In this document: piece after piece, positions 33,867 to 44,600 of the stretch | Layout: every line of letters starts with the position of its first letter | How positions within the stretch are numbered: position 1 is the first letter of the stretch | Origin: Buxus sempervirens | Lineage: Eukaryota; Streptophyta; Magnoliopsida; Buxales; Buxaceae | Assembly: GCA_947561395.2 (NCBI GenBank) | Contig: OX387194.1 | Location: 22,182,048 to 22,246,047, forward strand | DNA: 64,000 bases | Direction of reading: 5' to 3' | The notes under the pieces: model-generated | What the model saw: the letters and a program-made list of their open reading frames with translations, nothing else | Told to the model about the DNA's origin: nothing | Database searches by the model: none | Position numbers and translations under genes: made by a program

Positions 33867-34039
33867 CAAGGTTTAAAAACTCGGTATCGGGTTTGGTATC
33901 GGTCTAGCCCGATACCGAGTTGTATCAGCCGATACGTCCGATACCAAACCCGATACTAACCGATACTGATCGATACTGGCCGATACTGACCGATACCGAG
34001 TTGTATCGCCTTATGGCGATACCGATACTTAAAACCTTG
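33867..34039. mobile_element. hAT-like foldback MITE, perfect 8-bp TSD GGACACAT
   Basis: It starts CAAGGTTTAAAAAC and ends ACTTAAAACCTTG. GGACACAT flanks both sides (33859-33866, 34040-34047). The interior GGTATCGGGTTTGGTATCGG and GTATCGCCTTATGGCGATAC matches the MITE at 33076-33302 in reverse orientation, with a different number of TATCGG words. It sits in the 3' region of the host LINE just after its RNase H. The perfect TSD suggests a recent insertion. Confidence 0.95.
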
Positions 34040-34047
34040 GGACACAT

Positions 34048-34640
34048 CCCCAAAATCTCATCTGAAACTGGGCCACAATAAATATCCGGTCTCTGGACTC
34101 CCTGTTTTGCTAGTCGATCCGCGAATGCATTTGCTTCTCTTGGAACATGACTGAACAAGGCATTCAGATCACGTGCCAATGATCGAGCACAACTAATGTA
34201 ATGTGACAACCTCCATGAAGCTAAGATATCATATCACATCCATCTCATGATCGCGGCTGAGTCTCCTTCGATAATGCAATGTGTATAGCCCTTTCTTTTG
34301 GCCTCCGATAGACCAAAAAAAATGGCCAACATCTCCTCCCGGATCGAATCACCGACACCAACCGGACCACTAAAAATGAAGGAGATCAGACCCATATTAT
34401 CCCTTCCAACCCCTCCAATACCTGAAGGACCGGGATTGCCTAAAGAACTCCCATCCACATTTATCTTCATTATACCAGATATAGGCGCTTTCCAAGAAAC
34501 CCCGCTTATTGCCCTTGTCCCAACTGAAGAGAAACAACACGTCATCCAATCTCTCATAACTTGAGAGCAACTCCAACCACGGAATTCCGGAGTAACAAAT
34601 GCCCAGAAAGCTACATCCAATAAGACCTTATCAATCACCT
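34048..34640 (-). pseudogene. LINE ORF2 C-terminal RNase H domain
   Basis: The minus strand reads IMKINVDGSSLGNPGPSGIG, GGVGRDNMGLISFIFSGPVG, IREEMLAIFFGLSEAK, HCIIEGDSAAIMRWM, then after a stop at about 34234 SHYISCARSLARDLNALFSH, VPREANAFADRLAKQG. This is the plant LINE RNase H1 fold with all four acidic positions in place: D of NVDGS, E of REEM, D of EGDS and D of FADRLA. The interruption is a single in-frame stop plus a small shift upstream at about 34640-34760. RNase H domains of this kind are known at the C-terminus of one plant L1 lineage. Confidence 0.9.
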
Positions 34641-34767
34641 GTTCTCTCCTGAGATAAACATCTCAAAAAATCCTCCAATTACGCTCCATCCAAACATGCC
34701 ATGCCACTGCATGGAAAATCCACCCATATAGGATGCGGCCTCTGCTCCCTAATCCCGGAATCCTCCA

Positions 34768-36908
34768 CTACTGGAAACAGTCTCCAAAGGACGCGAGCAG
34801 AACCCACGGAATATCAATCATCTGAAGTAAGCAACTCCACACTCCCCATGTAAAATGGCAATGAAGAAAAATATGGTCAATACTTTCCCCTGCCTCCCTG
34901 CACAGAAAACACATGTTGGGAGATAAAACATACCTTCTCCACCTTCTCTGTAGCATATCTATAGTATTTATCCTGTACGAAAGAGCAGTCCAGAGGAACG
35001 CCTTAATTTTCGGGGGCACCCTAGGTTTCCATAATTTTGAGGCGGGGAAAGCTGCAATTGGGGCAGAGAGATCCGGGCGGTGGATGGAGAAAAAAGATTT
35101 GCAAGAAAAAGCCCCAAATGGGGATGAGGTCCAAATGACCCTATCCCTGGATGATGGGTGAATAAAGCAATCTTTGAGAGAATCAACTAGACAGGCCAGA
35201 TCTTCAACCTCATGGGAACGAAGCTCTCTTCTAAATAACAAGTTCCAAGTTAGACCCTCACCAGACCAAGCCAAGATGTTGGAAACAACAACATTTGGAA
35301 AGCTGGCAACATAGAATAAAGAAGGAAATGAAATAGCTAAAGGGGAGTCTCCCCACCATAAATCATACCAAAAAAGAACGGAAGAACCGGAGCCAATACA
35401 GAGACGAGTGTGGGAATAAAAGAAGTCTCCCAGTTTGACCACAGCCTTCCAAGGGCTTGTACCAGTAGGCCGAGCCCTCATATTAATGGTCCACCAATTA
35501 ACCCCTCTTCCATATTTATTGGATATCACTTGGAACCATAGGCTTTCCTGATCAAAGCTATACCGCCACAACCACTTAGCCAAGAGAGATGAATTGCGAG
35601 AGGCTAAGTTTCCAATGTCCACCCCACCCCTTACTTTGTCCTTGCAAACTGTTTTCCACTCAATCAAATGCGACTTTCTTCCCCCCACAAAAAGTCTCTT
35701 TGAATTTTCTCAAGAATATCCACTACCCTCTTAGGCATTCTAAAGAGAGACATGTAATACACTGGTAGATTGGCCAAAACAGCTTTTGCTAAAGTGATCC
35801 TACCCCCAAAAGATAGATAGTTGGTCTTCCACCTAGCCAATCTCTTTTCCACTCTTTCAATGACCGGGTCCCAAAAACTCACAAATCTAGGAGATGCACC
35901 AAGAGGCAAACCAAGGTAAGATATAGGAAGGACTCCTAACTGACAACCGAGCACTCTGCTAAGGTCTAGTGCAATTGAATCCTCAATGTTGAAGCCAACA
36001 AGCATGCTTTTTGGCCAATTAACCTTCAATCCTGATATCATATGGAAAGTATGTAGGATACTCTTCAACTATAGAATTTGGTCCCTAGATGCCTCTAGGA
36101 AAACCAAAATATCATCCGCAAACTGGAAATGAGACACTACTAGAGCATCTCTTCCAATCGTGAATCCATGGAACAAACCCCTGGCCACTGCACTATCCAA
36201 GAAACAATGCAACACCTCTACCACTAATGAAAATAGGAAAGGGGACAAAAGATCCCCTTGCCGCAGGCCCCTAGAAGACTCAAATAGGCCCACCACTGAC
36301 CCATTCAGCAGGAAAGAGAATTGGACTTTACTCAAGCAGCCCATGATCCACTTCCTCCATCTTATCCAGAAACCTTTCCACTCCATTACAGCATCCAAGA
36401 ATTTCCATTCCACTTTGTCAAAGGCTTTTTCTAAATCCAGTTTGCATATTACTCCCGGATGGCCTGATCGACATTGAGTCTCTACACATTCATTTGCAAT
36501 GAGTGAACAATCCATAATTTGCCTCCCCTCAATGAAAGCACTTTGGGTTGGACCAATGATATTAGGAATCACCTTTCTCAATCTACAAGATAGAACTTTG
36601 GCAATGATTTTGTATAGACTAGTTGTGAGGCTAATGGGTCTAAAATCCTTAATACCAACTGCCCCTGGTTTTTTGGGAATTAACACTAAAAAGGTCGCAT
36701 TAGTAATCTTGTGTACAATCCCTCCAGAAAAGAATTCCACAAAAACCTTCATGATGCAATCTTTGATAGTCCCCCAGTTCCTTTTGTAAAAAGATATCGT
36801 GTAGCCGTCCGGGCCTGGGGCTTTATCTTCATCCATTTCCCAAATTACTTCTCTAATTTCTTCTTCCTCATTTGCTATTAATACAGTGTCTAATTTCTTC
36901 TTCCTCAT
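34768..36908 (-). pseudogene. LINE ORF2 reverse transcriptase and zf-RVT domain
   Basis: Starts EEEEIREVIWEMDEDKAPG and continues with PDGYTISFYKRNWG, FLVLIPKKPGA, FRPISLTTSLYKIIAKVLS, TQSAFIEGRQI, CKLDLEKAFDKVEW, SSRGLRQGD and the catalytic HFQFADDILVFLEASRDQIL. A TAG at 36069-36071 then interrupts the frame, and MKSILHTFHMISGLKVNW follows directly. A frameshift at about 35670-35690 leads into NLASRNSSLLAKWLWRYS, SSPFGAFSCKSFFS, KLWKPRVPPKIKAFLWTALS and the zinc-binding CFLCREAGESIDHIFLHCHF. The N-terminal side is cut at 36908 by the nested forward LINE; the frame resumes beyond 39150 at EFEEEE. The RT catalytic residues are intact. Confidence 0.93.
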
Positions 36909-36943
36909 TTGCTATTAATTTCTTCTTCCTCATTTGCTATTAA

Positions 36944-39150
36944 TGTGTGGATAGTAGGAGGCGATCGGGGCTCCCGGAGGTGGTTTGCAAATTAGATATT
37001 GAAAAAGCTTACGATAGAGTGGAGTGGGGTTTCATTGATTCGGTAATGAGGTGGAAGGGCTTTGGGGACCGGTGGAGGAGATGGATTAGAGGGTGCTTGG
37101 AAAAGGTTCACTTCTCTATTCTAATAAATGGAGGGGTGAAAGGATTTTTTCCATCATCAAGGGGTATCAGGCAGGGGGATCCTTTATCTCCCTTTTTATT
37201 CACTTTGGTGGCCGAGGTGCTTCACAATTTCTTCATGGTAGGCATGTATAGGGGGGAGATCCAGGGATTTAAGGTTGGAAGAAATGAGGTAAAGATATCT
37301 CACCTTCAATTTGCCGATGATACATTAGTCTTCCTCGAGGCATCTAGAGACCATATTTTGGGGTTAAAGAGCATTTTACATACTATCCATATGGTGTCTG
37401 GGTTGAAGGTTAATTGGGGTAAGAGCTCATTGGTAGGGGTGAACATAGGAGAGCAAGAGGCTATGGATTTTAGCCGAATTTTGGGGTGTCAGGTGGCTGA
37501 TTGGCCGATGTCATATTTAGGGCTTCCTCTTGGAGCGTCGCCTCGTAGTTTCAGTTTTTGGGAGCCGGTTATAGAAAGGGTAGAGAAGAAGCTAGCCTTA
37601 TGGAAAAGGGACTATCTTTCATTTGGGGGCAGGATTATATTGATAAAGGCGGTTCTTGCGAATTTACCGGTTTACTTTATGTCCTTGTTCCGTATGCCTA
37701 ATAAAGTGGTGAAAGTCATTGAAAAAGCTCAAAAGAATTTTCTTTGGGAGAGAGGGGGAGAAAAGAAGCATCATCTTGTGGGGTGGGATAAGGTTTGCTT
37801 GGGAAGAAAGCAGGGGGGCCTTGGTTTGGGCAAGGTGGCTGCCCGGAACTCCTCTCTTCTTGCTAAGTGGTTGTGGCGCTTCAGCACAGAAAAAGAAAGT
37901 TTATGGCGTCTGGTTATTACTAGCAAATATGGTAACAATGATAATGGATGGTTCGTTAACCAGAGAGCACGTCCATCTGGAAATTGTCCGTGGAAGGACA
38001 TCATGAGATTAGCATCCTCGTTCTATCCTCATGTCAAATTGAGTATTGGGTCTGGGGTGTCTATTCGCTTCTGGAAGGATTTGTGGTGGGGTAGTTGCTT
38101 ATTATCAACTAAATTTCATCGTCTATTTTCTATTGTCCTCAATCCGAATGCTTCTATCGCCGAAGTCCTATCCTGGACTCCTTCTGGTCTATCATGGAAC
38201 CTGTCCTTTAGAAGAGACCTTCGCCCACCCGAAGTTGAAGAAATTGCTATGATGTTAGATACTCTTAAGGAGGTAGTGATTGACCCTCTAGGTTATGATA
38301 AGGTCACTTGGTCCCTATCTCCTTCTGGCCTTTACTCTTGTAAATCTTTTTTCAGTTATATAAGCCAGAATCCTTCATACACTAGTGTGCCTTTCCCTGT
38401 GTCTAGGCTATGGAAGCCCAAGGTACCTCTTAAGATCAAAGCTTTTTTGTGGACGGCCCTTTTGTATAAAATTAACACCGCTGATCGAATCCAGAAAAGA
38501 TGGAAGACGAATGCCCTGTCCCCGCAGGTGTGTTTTATGTGTATGGAAGCAGGGGAGAGCATTGATCATTTGTTTGTTCAGTGCCAGTTTGCAAGAGCCG
38601 TGTGGCTGCGGATGTTACAGATGATTGGGGTGTCATGGGTTCTACCTGCGACATTTCAGGATTGCTTTGTTCAATGGCAGATGGGGGGATTGGGGAGAAG
38701 AGGTCATACCATGTATAGAGCAGTGTTTCATGCTGTTGTGTGGTCTATATGGTTGGAGCGAAATGGAAGGATCTTCCGGGATTGTCGGTCGACGGTGGAC
38801 CAGCTAATAGGGAGTATTCAGATAGCAGTGGCATCATGGGTTTCAGTTCTTCCAGAGTTTATGGATATTCTACCTTCAGATATAGTCAGGGAGTGGCATA
38901 GATGGTGCTACTCTACATCTATTGTGGAGGGGAGTTCGGTAAGAGGGATGGGTTCACAATTACCATGGGATGTTGGGTAGTTCTGGTGGAGGGTGGTCGT
39001 CCTTGGCACATTATTGAACATCTTGTTTCGTAATGAGCCAAGATTCATTGCGGATATGATCATTGATAGAGGGTGGTAATCAGTTCTTGGGGGGCTTTTT
39101 GTGGTTGGTGTATAGGAGGTTTTTAGTCATGTTGACATCCGCAAAAAAAA
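36944..39150 (+). mobile_element. Forward L1-type LINE nested in the minus-strand LINE
   Basis: A 2.2-kb 5'-truncated LINE opposite in orientation to its host. The right end is GACATCCGC plus A-run (39143-39150). TTTCTTCTTCCTCA follows, and the same word precedes the insert on the left. The left junction is unusual: TTCTTCTTCCTCATTTGCTA occurs three times (starting near 36859, 36895 and 36921) before the LINE begins at about 36944. In the host frame this region encodes EEEEI, and the frame on both sides (EFEEEE before, EEEEIREVIW after) confirms the insertion point. It encodes the long open frame described next. Confidence 0.93.
36947..38980 (+). CDS. LINE ORF2, uninterrupted RT (from palm) plus zf-RVT, 677 codons
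   Basis: The longest open frame in the window. It begins inside the RT domain because the copy is 5'-truncated: VVCKLDIEKAYDRVEWGFID with the first catalytic D, SSRGIRQGDPLSPFLFTLVA, then ISHLQFADDTLVFLEASRDH with the FADD box. Next come VSGLKVNWGKSSLVGV, MSYLGLPLGASPRSFSFWEP, YLSFGGRIILIKAVLANLPV, GGLGLGKVAARNSSLLAKWL, LYSCKSFFSYISQ, VPLKIKAFLWTALLYKINTA and the zinc-binding CFMCMEAGESIDHLFVQCQF. It ends at a stop after LPWDVG, without an RNase H domain, unlike its host. No promoter, endonuclease or first RT motifs are present, so it is a defective fragment despite being open. The open frame implies a young insertion. Confidence 0.92.
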   Translation: MDSRRRSGLPEVVCKLDIEKAYDRVEWGFIDSVMRWKGFGDRWRRWIRGCLEKVHFSILINGGVKGFFPSSRGIRQGDPLSPFLFTLVAEVLHNFFMVGMYRGEIQGFKVGRNEVKISHLQFADDTLVFLEASRDHILGLKSILHTIHMVSGLKVNWGKSSLVGVNIGEQEAMDFSRILGCQVADWPMSYLGLPLGASPRSFSFWEPVIERVEKKLALWKRDYLSFGGRIILIKAVLANLPVYFMSLFRMPNKVVKVIEKAQKNFLWERGGEKKHHLVGWDKVCLGRKQGGLGLGKVAARNSSLLAKWLWRFSTEKESLWRLVITSKYGNNDNGWFVNQRARPSGNCPWKDIMRLASSFYPHVKLSIGSGVSIRFWKDLWWGSCLLSTKFHRLFSIVLNPNASIAEVLSWTPSGLSWNLSFRRDLRPPEVEEIAMMLDTLKEVVIDPLGYDKVTWSLSPSGLYSCKSFFSYISQNPSYTSVPFPVSRLWKPKVPLKIKAFLWTALLYKINTADRIQKRWKTNALSPQVCFMCMEAGESIDHLFVQCQFARAVWLRMLQMIGVSWVLPATFQDCFVQWQMGGLGRRGHTMYRAVFHAVVWSIWLERNGRIFRDCRSTVDQLIGSIQIAVASWVSVLPEFMDILPSDIVREWHRWCYSTSIVEGSSVRGMGSQLPWDVG

Positions 39151-40376
39151 ATTTCTTCTTCCTCAAATTCTCTCTCTAACCATTCTTTTTCCATTGGATT
39201 CACCTTCGATTGACCACACTCTTTCAAAAGACATTTAAACTCTTGTTCCGATCTATACAAGTCGAAATAAAATTCTACCAAGTAATCCCCAATCTCCTCC
39301 CTGTTCTCGACCATCCTACCTTCTATCTCCAACCTATGAATGCTATTCTTGCGATTTCTTCCATTTGCAACTCTATGGAAAAAGGCCGTATTCCCATCTC
39401 CCTCCTTCAGCCATGACACCCTTGATTTTTGCCTCCAAGATATTTCCTCAAGTCGTAGGATGTCCTTTAATTTTTCTTTTATTACAACCCTTCTCATTCG
39501 GTCTTCCTGATTCCACGGGCCACTTCCCTCCTCAATATCAAGTCTCTCAAGTTCCTCTAAGGCTTCTTTTTTCTTGCTTTCAAGTCTCCCAAAGGAATCT
39601 TTGTTCCATCTTATATTTTTTTTTAACCCCCCTCAATCCCCGCATGAATACAAAATCTGCCCACCCCACCATTCCATCCATCCCTTGTCTCCACCATTCT
39701 GAAACCAAATTTTGGAAATCCAGGTGTTCCAACCATATATTCTCAAAACAAAAAGGGGCTGGACCATTCCTAAAGTTTTCATTAGACAACAACAAAGGGG
39801 TATGATCTGATGTGGGCCTAGGAAGCAAAAACTGAGCCATGGAGATGAAGTGATCATCCCAACTACCGGATGCTAGGCATTTATCTAACCTAGAGCAAAG
39901 GGGAGGATCTTGGAAATTCGACCATGTGAATGATCCTCCCAACAATGGATAATCTATAAGTTCACAGAATTGAATCCACTTGGAGAAATCCCTCATGCTC
40001 CTAGTTACCCTTGGCTGGACTTTATTAGTTTCATGACAGTACCTGTAGACATTAAAATCCCCTAGCACCACCCGGGGGCTCCCCGATCTAGGGAATCTTT
40101 GCCTCAATTCCTCCCAGAAATTTTCCCTCCCCCTAGCTCTACAAGGACCATAAACTGCCGATAGAAGCCATGAAAAGCCATCTATCCTTGAAACAAACTG
40201 TATGGACACTAAAAAATCCCTTATTTGAACAGATCCCCATTGTAAAGCAATAGAATCCCACATTACAACTATACCACTTGATCTACCCACTGACGATAGA
40301 CTTGCCCATTCAATTCCACTCGCATTCCACAATCTCCTAACTAGTCCAGCATCTTGATGTGGGAAATTATTTAACA
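39123..40376 (-). pseudogene. LINE ORF2 endonuclease (C-terminal two thirds) and linker to RT
   Basis: From 40376 down: LNNFPHQDAGLVRRLWNASG, SSGIVVMWDSIALQWGSV, LLSAVYGPCRARGRENFWEE, VVLGDFNVYRY, GGSFTWSNFQDPPLCSRLDK, TSDHTPLLLSNEN and FCFENIWLEH. These are the apurinic-type endonuclease motifs GDFN and SDH with the usual spacing of L1-type plant LINEs. A frameshift at about 39500-39580 precedes the linker SRVSWLKEGDGNTAFFHRVA, and the frame reaches EFEEEE at the nested LINE's edge. The first endonuclease part lies across the solo LTR at 41951-42093. Confidence 0.92.
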
Positions 40377-40381
40377 CATCT

Positions 40382-41945
40382 TCTTAGTCATATTTTGTGA
40401 TTTTAAAGTATTTTGTAGGTTTATTAGGACATTAAATTAGAATTTTGTGTGTCTTTTACATTTATTTAATTTCTGAGAATTCTTGGTATTTTACAGGTCT
40501 TTAACTAATGATTCAAGCTAAATTTGGGCTGAGGAAAAAAGGTAAATTTGAGCTAGTGCCATGAGCAAAAACTCAGCTGGGTTGACCCAATCAACATAGA
40601 GTACTGCTCAGTGTTTGGGCTATAACTGGAGCTACAGAACTCGGTTTCTGATGCTCTTTAGCTTGTTGGAAAGCTAAGACAAAGACCTACAACTTTCATG
40701 AAGAGCCCAAGACCCAGTTCTGCCATCTTGAGTGCCGAAAATTAGCAAGAACAGAAAGGTCCAAATCTGTCTAGAAATAATTGCGACCTAGACCCATTTT
40801 GCTATTTGACCCACTTCTGGAGTTCTAGAGATCAAAAAATTGCAAGCTTATGTGCTTTGGAAAGTTAAGAAGTTTTCCTAAAACTTTCATGAAAGGCCCC
40901 ACTTCAATTGAGCTTGTTTATATGCTCTAAATTCAGTTACAAACTGCATGAAGAAACTTGCTAATTTAGTGGATCTCAAAAATAGAAAGTGCATTAATTT
41001 AAGGATTTGGCCTTATGGAAAAAAGTAAAATGGAGGGAGGAACGTTTTTGGAGGAGAGATTGGACTTTGGAAATGAGGAGACTGGAGCACAAGGATTCTG
41101 GAGAGGAGGAAGAAGAAGGACGATTTCTGCAGCAAGGATCGGCTTCTACAAACAAGAGTTCTTCATCTCTTTCTTATTTCTCTCTTTTATTGTTTGATAT
41201 TTGGATTATATAACTCTGAAGTTGGATTCGTGTTTTAATGGTTATTGAATTATTTTGTTAGACATGAGTGGCTAGTTTTCTTATTCTAGGGTTTGGATGT
41301 AATCATTGGATTTCAGATTTGAACTTGCATATGAAATTGTGATACATTCTTTGTTAATTAATTTGATGGATTCGGATTTTATTCTTGCAATTAATTGGCC
41401 ATTACTTGCATTTCTAAGATGTTGAATGATGGAGCGAAAGTGGAAATTCAACATTAGTTGGTGAATTCATCAAACCTGGATAGTGTAGTTTAGAAATAAT
41501 CACACACTCTTGTGACTTTCATTTAAGATTTCCTCTAATCTTAATGAACTTATTTTAACTCTTGTGATCACGAAAGTAGATGTAGGATTAATATAGGTAT
41601 GTTTGTTATACCTTGAAAGAGGATAGCACATGCACATGGGAATTCGGTCATTTTAATTAACAAGGAATGGATGCAAGCAATCATATGTAAATTCATTGAA
41701 AGAATCCAATTGATGAAACCCAAATCCTAGAACTCGTTCATATTTGATTTATCACTTTTGAATTTAGTAATTCATTTTTGTTTAACGTTTAGGTAATTTG
41801 TCACTTAAATTTGGAGTTGTCTAAATAATATAGGAAATTTGATTAATAGGTATTTGAATCTCCTCCTTGTGGATACGATACCTTGTTTGCCCTATTCTAC
41901 TTGTCACGACCCATATACTTGTGGTAGTGTCCAAATTGGCAATCA
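40382..41945 (+). mobile_element. Ty3-type solo LTR in the LINE endonuclease (TSD CATCT)
   Basis: The LINE frame on the right (TQDVDV, at about 41955) and on the left (VLNNFPHQ, ending 40376) joins when 40382-41945 and one CATCT are removed. CATCT is at 40377-40381 and 41946-41950. The insert ends with TGTGGATACGATACCTTG and a TTGTCACGACCC-type motif, the characteristic 3' LTR region of plant Ty3 retrotransposons, so it is in plus orientation. It ends in CA but begins TCTTAG, which looks like TG changed to TC. There is no internal region, hence solo LTR. It is unrelated to the long-LTR family. Confidence 0.75.
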
Positions 41946-41950
41946 CATCT

Positions 41951-42093
41951 ACATCCTGAGTTTTTGACTCAACTAGCACAGCTACTTCGGGATGCCATTG
42001 ACTGCATAGATCTCTGATAGCCCTCCGCTTTTCGGCCGCCCCCCCCCCCCCCCCCCCCCCAAAACCTCTAATATTCCAAGTCACAATCTTCAT
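41951..42093 (-). pseudogene. LINE ORF2 start: endonuclease N-terminus
   Basis: The ATG at 42093 opens MKIVTWNIRGFG, the universal L1 endonuclease start, then EKRRAIRDLCSQWHPEVAVL and VESKTQDVDV, with the catalytic glutamate in VESK, before the LTR. Between GFG and EKRR there is a run of 22 C on the plus strand (42039-42060), i.e. a poly-glycine expansion. The ATG overlaps the ORF1 stop as ATGA (42093-42090). Confidence 0.9.
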
Positions 42094-44600
42094 GATACAC
42101 CTGCAACATCCTTTCCTAATCTACTACGAAAGTTGTCGACCATCTCTCCTACCGACACTCTTTTCCCCTTTAGATTGACCGCTTCCTTGATAACCGATTC
42201 TAAGAACTGTTTGACCTTATTCCAAAAACGAGATTCCTCTTCCACTTCACCTCTACCTTGCCCTCCCTCATTGGCTAAAACAGTCTCTCGCACTTCATCA
42301 CAACCCACGCTTAGTGACGGCATAGCATTCAATTCATTAAAACCAATCCCAAGAGCAACCCCGTCAATAGAAGAAGGTAATAAAAGACTATTAATATCAG
42401 GGCCATGCGTATGACACATACCTGGGGAAGACAGTAGGCCTGCTGATGGAGATTCAGGAAGAATGTTGGGGTTCTTGGGACAGAAACAAGGGGACGCAGC
42501 TACGAAGTTAAACGATGCCCCCAGAAATACCGGCGAAGACCTCCTTCCTCGAGATAATTGTCGATGAACAAAGGAGAGGAGTTGGCATTATTTACACCCT
42601 TCTTGCATCTACGAGAGTAGACCTTCAACTGCTCCTCAGAATTGTCCTCACTATTGTCACTAACGACCTGAATCTGTTTCAATTTCTTGGCTTGCGGCGA
42701 GACCAAAACGTTCTCCTTTCGCAAATCTGCTTGCCCCAACTTCTCAGCAATCTGACCTTCTATTCTTCTACCCTTGCTATGCGCAGCATCCTTGATGACC
42801 TCCATTCTCTCCTTCATTAGTAGACCAACAATTTCGGCTACCCAAAGTTCAATTTGATCTTTCCACCTCAGCGATTGCTTCGATTCCTCGTTACCCTCTC
42901 TTCTTCCAGCGGATGGCGAGTGATGTCGACGAGCAGGAGAAGCAGTACCTTCCTCCCCAAACTGCACCCCCGCTGTTGCCGTCGACCCTTCGACAAAGTC
43001 TTCCAGACCAGGATGAAGACGAGGCGAGAGAGACCCTTCAACAAGTCTCTTCGACAAGTCCGCCCCACCTGGGTTTCCTTGGGTGTGGTTTGCATGGGCT
43101 AAACCTGGGCCTCCCAGGTTAACGGCCGATGAGTCCATCCTCTTTTGGCCCAAAGAGAAGTTGTGGGCCCCCTCCACATGGGCTTCACCACAACTGTCTC
43201 GACCCGTGGGCTTGGGAAAGGCAGTAAACTTCCCCCACCCCCCCCCCCCCCCACTTGGACCAGGCCCAAACAAAACCGAGTCCAATGGCTGATTATTTGA
43301 ATTTTGAACTTTCATGCTACTGTTCATCTTCTCCAAACTGCTGGATGTGAGGACCTCACAGAAAGATTTAGCCTTACCACCTTTTGAGTTCCTTAAGTTT
43401 GAAGCCGACCAACCTGACTGAGATTTATCCGACGAACTGAAAGGGATAATCTCCAAGAGAATGGCATGTTCCACCAAGCCGTCCCAAATCATAATCGATC
43501 TAGGGATATTTTTGTGGAATTCCTCTTTGACCTTCAACGTGAGACTGCCGACCATTGTTCCGGAAGTCTGCAGAGATCCCAGCTCTTGGATTCCTTCACA
43601 CTTCCTCCTTATCTCCTCAAAGGCCGCCTTGGACCATAAGTGGACGGGTAAACCTAGCAAAGCAATCCAAATCCCACCAGGAGATGATTTGTCGGCCCCA
43701 GACGCATAACCTGGATACCATGCTGAGAAGAAGACATTAACCCACTTGCTTCTGGATTCAGCCGATGCAATTACTCGATTTTCTTCTTCAACGAAATCCA
43801 TGAATAAAACTGCTACGAGTGGCAACAGTGGAATAAAGCGTTTCTTCTGATTGAATCAAATTCCTCTTATATCTTCGTTTATCGTCCTTTCCCAATTCAT
43901 AATAGGGACGTTTGATTCACACAGAATAGGGAAGGACCAGCAATCTTCCAAAGCCACCGGAGATTTCATTATAGAGACTCTGTTACCACCCTCTGACTTG
44001 CCAATCACGGTCTCATTCTTGTTCACCCATTCACGCCCCACCAATTATGCCTTTGATTCCTTCGGATACGAAGCAGATTCTGCATCACAACCCCACAAAA
44101 CAAATTCCCACCCAACCATCTCGTTTTCCTTAGGAAGGATAACCATTGCCCAACGGATTTTCTGAGAAATTAGAGATAGTAGGAGGAATCGTCGACGCCT
44201 ATTTGCCTTGAGATCTAAGAACAATACGTCATTCGCCTGCCGAAAAGAACTGACAAAACCCAGCTGTTCCTTGCTTCTGAGACCTTGAACCTTGGAACAA
44301 AATCATTGCAACCCTTCAACGTCCAAGGAGATGGATTCTGAAAATCTGGAACTCTTTTCCGAGATCAGAAATTTCGCCCCATTTCTACCTCCACCTTTAC
44401 TGAAACAGACTTCACCTCAAGACAATCGTTGGATTTTTGAGAAAAAACCCCATTTTGGCATTTCCCCAAGAACGCCGATGTCGCCGCCGTCGTTTCCACT
44501 AGTTCAGACGAAAGAACGGAAGAAACAACGGAGTCGTCGATTCCACTAAATCATACAAAACTCTCGGAAGACTGTCACCGTCAGAAGAAACAACGGAGAC
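42090..44600 (-). pseudogene. LINE ORF1 (plant DUF4283-like nucleic-acid-binding protein)
   Basis: The minus strand from about 44560 shows the broken N-terminal block ENEMVGWEFVLWGCD, REWVNKNETVIGKSEGGNRV, SIMKSPVALEDCWSFPILCE. Then comes a long open block (43825-42500) with SRSKWVNVFFSAWYPGY, GGIWIALLGLPVHLWSKAAF and FEEIRRKCEGIQELGSL. This is the DUF4283-type order (..IWI.L.GLPLHLW...F..I....G) found at the N-terminus of plant LINE ORF1 proteins. A low-complexity, charged middle part follows, including a G-run (C-run 43238-43252). A frameshift at about 42420-42500 leads to the C-terminal block ending LGKDVAGVS at 42090. No CCHC zinc knuckle was seen. Confidence 0.8.

Noticed and set aside
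33925-34209. 94-codon minus-strand frame ending in serine/isoleucine repeats
   Set aside because: The frame fuses the end of the LINE RNase H domain with the interior of the inserted MITE. The repetitive C-terminus is MITE sequence.
36947-38980. 677-codon open frame considered as a functional host gene
   Set aside because: It starts in the middle of the RT domain, ends with a poly(A) tail and target duplication, and matches LINE ORF2. It is a young truncated LINE, not a host gene.
42515-43709. Several overlapping plus-strand frames of 60-100 codons in the LINE ORF1 region
   Set aside because: All are shadows of the minus-strand ORF1, which is the GC-rich coding strand with DUF4283-like motifs.
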